A stretch of 7,590 nucleotides of DNA. It comes from Thermoplasmata archaeon. GTDB taxonomy: Archaea > Thermoplasmatota > E2 > UBA202 > JdFR-43. The translations under genes were made by a program, and so were the position numbers. Shown here piece by piece: positions 6,180 to 7,590 of the stretch (positions are counted from its first letter, which is position 1; each line of letters starts with the position of its first letter). The notes beneath the pieces are model-generated. The model did no database searches and was not told the DNA's origin. It was given only the letters and a program-made list of their open reading frames with translations. The stretch spans positions 1 to 7,590 of the forward strand of contig JAGGXG010000079.1 in NCBI GenBank assembly GCA_021163175.1, written 5' to 3'.

Positions 6180-7262
6180 ATGGAAAGGGTTGCGATAGCC
6201 ATAATTAAAAAATGGCTCAGAAAAGGAAATATGGCAAGATGCATGCGCGATGTGCTTCCAAACTCGGGCTTAAATTTTGATGAAAGGGAGGAAGTTGCTA
6301 AAATTGTTCATTCAGTTGTAAGATGGAAAAGATGGTATGACTATATAATGAGCTATTACGGAATGGAAAAAAATGCTGCCAATTATCTTAAAATTGCCGC
6401 AGGAGAAATTAAGATAAATGAAAAGGAAGCGGAGGATAGCATACCTTCAGAAAAATTTGTGGCAGTAAGGCAATCCTTTTCCGATTTTCTTGCCGAATTT
6501 TTGAAAGACAAAGCAGATTTCGTGGCTCATTTAAATGAGGAAGCAAAAACAGCATTGTGCGTGAATTTGAATAAAGTGGATAGAAAAGAAGCGATGGAAA
6601 TGCTTGAAAAAGAGGGAATAAAAGCTTATGAGGGCAGCATAGAAACAGCAATAATAGCGGAATCGAAAGCAAGATATTCAAACCTTGTAAAGAAAGGGTA
6701 TGCACATGTTCAGGATGAGTCGAGTCAGCTTATAGCTAAAATAACCACAATGCATGGAAGAAAAATCCTGGATTATTGTGCGGGAAATGGTGGAAAAACC
6801 CTTGCAATGACTTCCATAACAAAAAATAATGCCGCCATATATGTTCATGACATAGATGAAAAAAGAATAAAAACTTTGAAGAAGAGGGCATTGAGACATG
6901 ATGCAAAAATAAAAACACATTCGGGCGAAGAAAAATACGAGGTTGTGCTTGTCGATGCTCCCTGCACGGGCATTGGGGCGGCTCGCCGTAATCCTGAGGC
7001 AAAATATGTTGATGGCGTAAATGATTTTCCAGAAAAGCAGAAAAAAATAGTTAACGAGGCGTGGAATTTTGTTGAAAAAGATGGATATTTAATTTATTCA
7101 ATATGCTCTTTTTTGCCTGAAGAAACAAAATCAATTGAAACAATAGATGGAATACCTGTTGAATTAAATGATGAGAGACTTCGAGAATATGAAAATGGGT
7201 ACATAACATGGCTTCCTGAGGGAGACATTCTTTTTATAAGCGTGAGAAAAAAATCAGCTTGA
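6180..7262 (+). CDS. RsmB/NSUN-type RNA (cytosine-5) methyltransferase
   Basis: A 360-residue SAM-dependent enzyme expected to methylate C5 of a cytosine in rRNA or tRNA. The N-terminal helical part (residues 1-85 or so, with EREEVAKIVHSVVRWKRWYDYI) resembles the NusB-like domain of bacterial RsmB. The VQDESSQLIA segment at 178-187 precedes motif I, ILDYCAGNGGKTLAM at 196-210, which binds SAM. Motif IV, VDAPCTGIGAARRNPE, carries Cys262, and motif VI, YSICSFLPEET, carries the second cysteine, Cys309; both cysteines are used by this family for attack and product release. No PUA domain is present, unlike archaeal NSUN6-type tRNA enzymes, so an rRNA target is somewhat favoured. It starts 31 bases after the CitD-CitE stop behind a weak AGGAT site, and is probably the last gene of the HD-CitDE operon. 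Its end overlaps the converging small membrane gene by 9 bases. Confidence 0.92.
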   Translation: MERVAIAIIKKWLRKGNMARCMRDVLPNSGLNFDEREEVAKIVHSVVRWKRWYDYIMSYYGMEKNAANYLKIAAGEIKINEKEAEDSIPSEKFVAVRQSFSDFLAEFLKDKADFVAHLNEEAKTALCVNLNKVDRKEAMEMLEKEGIKAYEGSIETAIIAESKARYSNLVKKGYAHVQDESSQLIAKITTMHGRKILDYCAGNGGKTLAMTSITKNNAAIYVHDIDEKRIKTLKKRALRHDAKIKTHSGEEKYEVVLVDAPCTGIGAARRNPEAKYVDGVNDFPEKQKKIVNEAWNFVEKDGYLIYSICSFLPEETKSIETIDGIPVELNDERLREYENGYITWLPEGDILFISVRKKSA

Positions 7263-7448
7263 TTTGAATATGCTCGCCATGCTCCCCAGCACGCCCAGAG
7301 AAACAAGAAAAGCAGTTACGGAATATATTCCAAGGTCAGCCCACACATGATAATGGACTCCCCATGCTATGTAATACACTATTCCAGCAAGTATTGCAAT
7401 TATTGAAAGCACGAGTTCCCAGCTCAATTTTATTTTTATTTCCTTCAT
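7254..7448 (-). CDS. Small two-helix membrane protein, unknown function
   Basis: A 64-residue protein with a lysine-rich N-terminus (KEIKIK), a hydrophobic helix at about 10-31, a short loop containing HYHVWAD, and a second hydrophobic helix at about 39-61 ending in KSS. The positive-inside rule puts both ends in the cytoplasm, as a hairpin. I do not recognise the family and assign no function. It is probably real: the hydrophobic pattern is regular and the start ATG is followed by a typical MKEIKIK. The gene also fills the space between the converging methyltransferase gene and the tRNA. Only 19 bases separate its ATG from the tRNA-Trp 3' end, with no room for a separate TATA box, so it may be expressed from the tRNA promoter. 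No good ribosome site is visible. Confidence 0.7.
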   Translation of the reverse strand: MKEIKIKLSWELVLSIIAILAGIVYYIAWGVHYHVWADLGIYSVTAFLVSLGVLGSMASIFKSS

Positions 7449-7502
7449 TTTATCATTTGAAATTTAGTGGGAGCACTGGGATTTGAACCCAGGTCAGCGG
7501 GT

Positions 7503-7571
7503 CTCTTCTATGGGTCATCGCTCCAGTTATTCTTCATAACTCGGATGACCCTCTTCTAATCATCCCCATAA
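7503..7571 (-). other. tRNA-Trp intron (69 bases) at the canonical 37/38 site
   Basis: The intron starts after G37 and ends before A38. Its ends pair as TTATGGG (7565-7571) with CCCATAG (7508-7514), forming the inner helix of a bulge-helix-bulge substrate for the archaeal tRNA splicing endonuclease. The bulges would be AG^T on the 5' side and AG^A on the 3' side. The central four-pair helix CTCC/GAAG contains one C34-A mismatch, so the motif is slightly relaxed. Splicing gives a seven-base anticodon loop with anticodon CCA. Confidence 0.85.
7508..7571 (-). ncRNA. Box C/D 2'-O-methylation guide RNA embedded in the tRNA-Trp intron
   Basis: Reading along the minus strand, the elements are: box C ATGATTA (7557-7563, one mismatch to RTGATGA); a 12-base guide (7545-7556); box D' CCGA (7541-7544); a 3-base spacer; box C' ATGAAGA (7531-7537, one mismatch); a second 12-base guide (7519-7530); and box D ATGA (7515-7518). 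Both guides have the 12-base length usual in archaeal C/D RNAs, and the TTATGGG/CCCATAG helix serves as the terminal stem. The D guide pairs 11 bases with the precursor from G31 across the 5' splice site, and the fifth base before box D faces C34. The D' guide pairs GGGTC with G37/A38/C39-C41, and its fifth base before D' faces C39. It is known that euryarchaeal pre-tRNA-Trp introns guide methylation at C34 and position 39, so the function is well supported despite non-consensus D and D' boxes. Confidence 0.8.
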
Positions 7572-7577
7572 CTGGAG
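7521..7577 (-). repeat. 10-base inverted repeat linking the anticodon/5' splice site to the intron
   Basis: CTCCAGTTAT at 7568-7577 and its exact complement ATAACTGGAG at 7521-7530 (minus-strand reading). The pairing extends by one more base, G31 at 7578 with C at 7520, to 11 pairs. It is the guide-target duplex for C34, and it uses the same bases as the splicing bulge-helix-bulge. Confidence 0.85.
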
Positions 7578-7590
7578 CCCGCTATGATCC

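Larger units (their letters stand above)
7468..7590 (-). tRNA. trnW: tRNA-Trp(CCA), intron-containing, 5' end cut by the window edge
   Basis: Read on the minus strand, the gene ends with a T arm CTGGG-TTCAAAT-CCCAG, the acceptor strand TGCTCCC, and discriminator A at 7468. The next bases are CTAAA, so CCA is not encoded. A four-base variable loop TGAC precedes the T arm. The anticodon stem GCGGG/CCCGC (7578-7582 with 7497-7501) closes a mature loop CTCCAGA, giving anticodon CCA for tryptophan. Visible 5' sequence starts with GGA, taken as G18-G19 and the end of the D loop, followed by TCAT as the 3' half of the D stem. About 17 bases, including the 5' acceptor strand, lie outside the window; GGGAGCA is predicted there. 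A 69-base intron sits between positions 37 and 38. Confidence 0.93.

Noticed and set aside
7503..7571. A CRISPR-like or mobile-element inverted repeat at the right end of the window
   Set aside because: The complementarity is fully explained by a tRNA intron with its guide-target pairing; no repeat array, transposase or target duplication is present.

Overview
The window looks like a piece of a chromosome from a low-GC euryarchaeon, most likely a relative of Thermoplasmatota (the phylum is an inference and is weak). The archaeal reading rests on several things seen here: a tRNA-Trp gene with an intron at the canonical 37/38 site that carries box C/D guide-RNA signals, no encoded CCA, a membrane-anchored FKBP-type isomerase densely packed with N-glycosylation sequons, a DHH/DHHA1 RecJ-like protein, TTTATAAA-type TATA boxes, AGGTGG-type ribosome sites, and heavy AGA/AGG and ATA codon use.

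Layout. (1) Positions 3-1879, plus strand: the 3' part of an alanine/aspartate-type PLP aminotransferase, coupled by an ATGA overlap to a membrane FKBP/SlyD-like prolyl isomerase. (2) Positions 1861-3120, minus strand: a DHH/DHHA1 RecJ-like phosphoesterase, converging tail to tail with the isomerase. (3) Positions 3239-4421, minus strand: a cobalamin-binding/radical SAM gene whose reading frame is broken twice; both breaks fit the loss of one base from a short homopolymer. (4) Positions 4516-7262, plus strand: an apparent operon of an HD-domain hydrolase, a CitD-CitE fusion protein and an RsmB/NSUN-type RNA cytosine-5 methyltransferase. It is fired from an AT-rich divergent promoter region with two TTTATAAA palindromes. 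(5) Positions 7254-7448, minus strand: a 64-residue two-helix membrane protein of unknown function, lying 19 bases downstream of (6) a tRNA-Trp(CCA) gene at 7468-7590, minus strand. The window edge cuts this tRNA in its D loop.

There is no stretch over 300 bases without a gene once the broken radical SAM gene is followed through its frameshifts to its real end at 3239. The two most informative items are the tRNA-Trp intron and the CitD-CitE fusion. In the intron, the C, D', C' and D boxes and two 12-base guide segments can be placed, and the fifth guide base before D and D' falls opposite C34 and C39. In the fusion protein, the acyl-carrier domain has alanine where bacterial CitD has its prosthetic-group serine. 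Most genes otherwise look like ordinary housekeeping genes. No defence, mobile-element or CRISPR system is visible.
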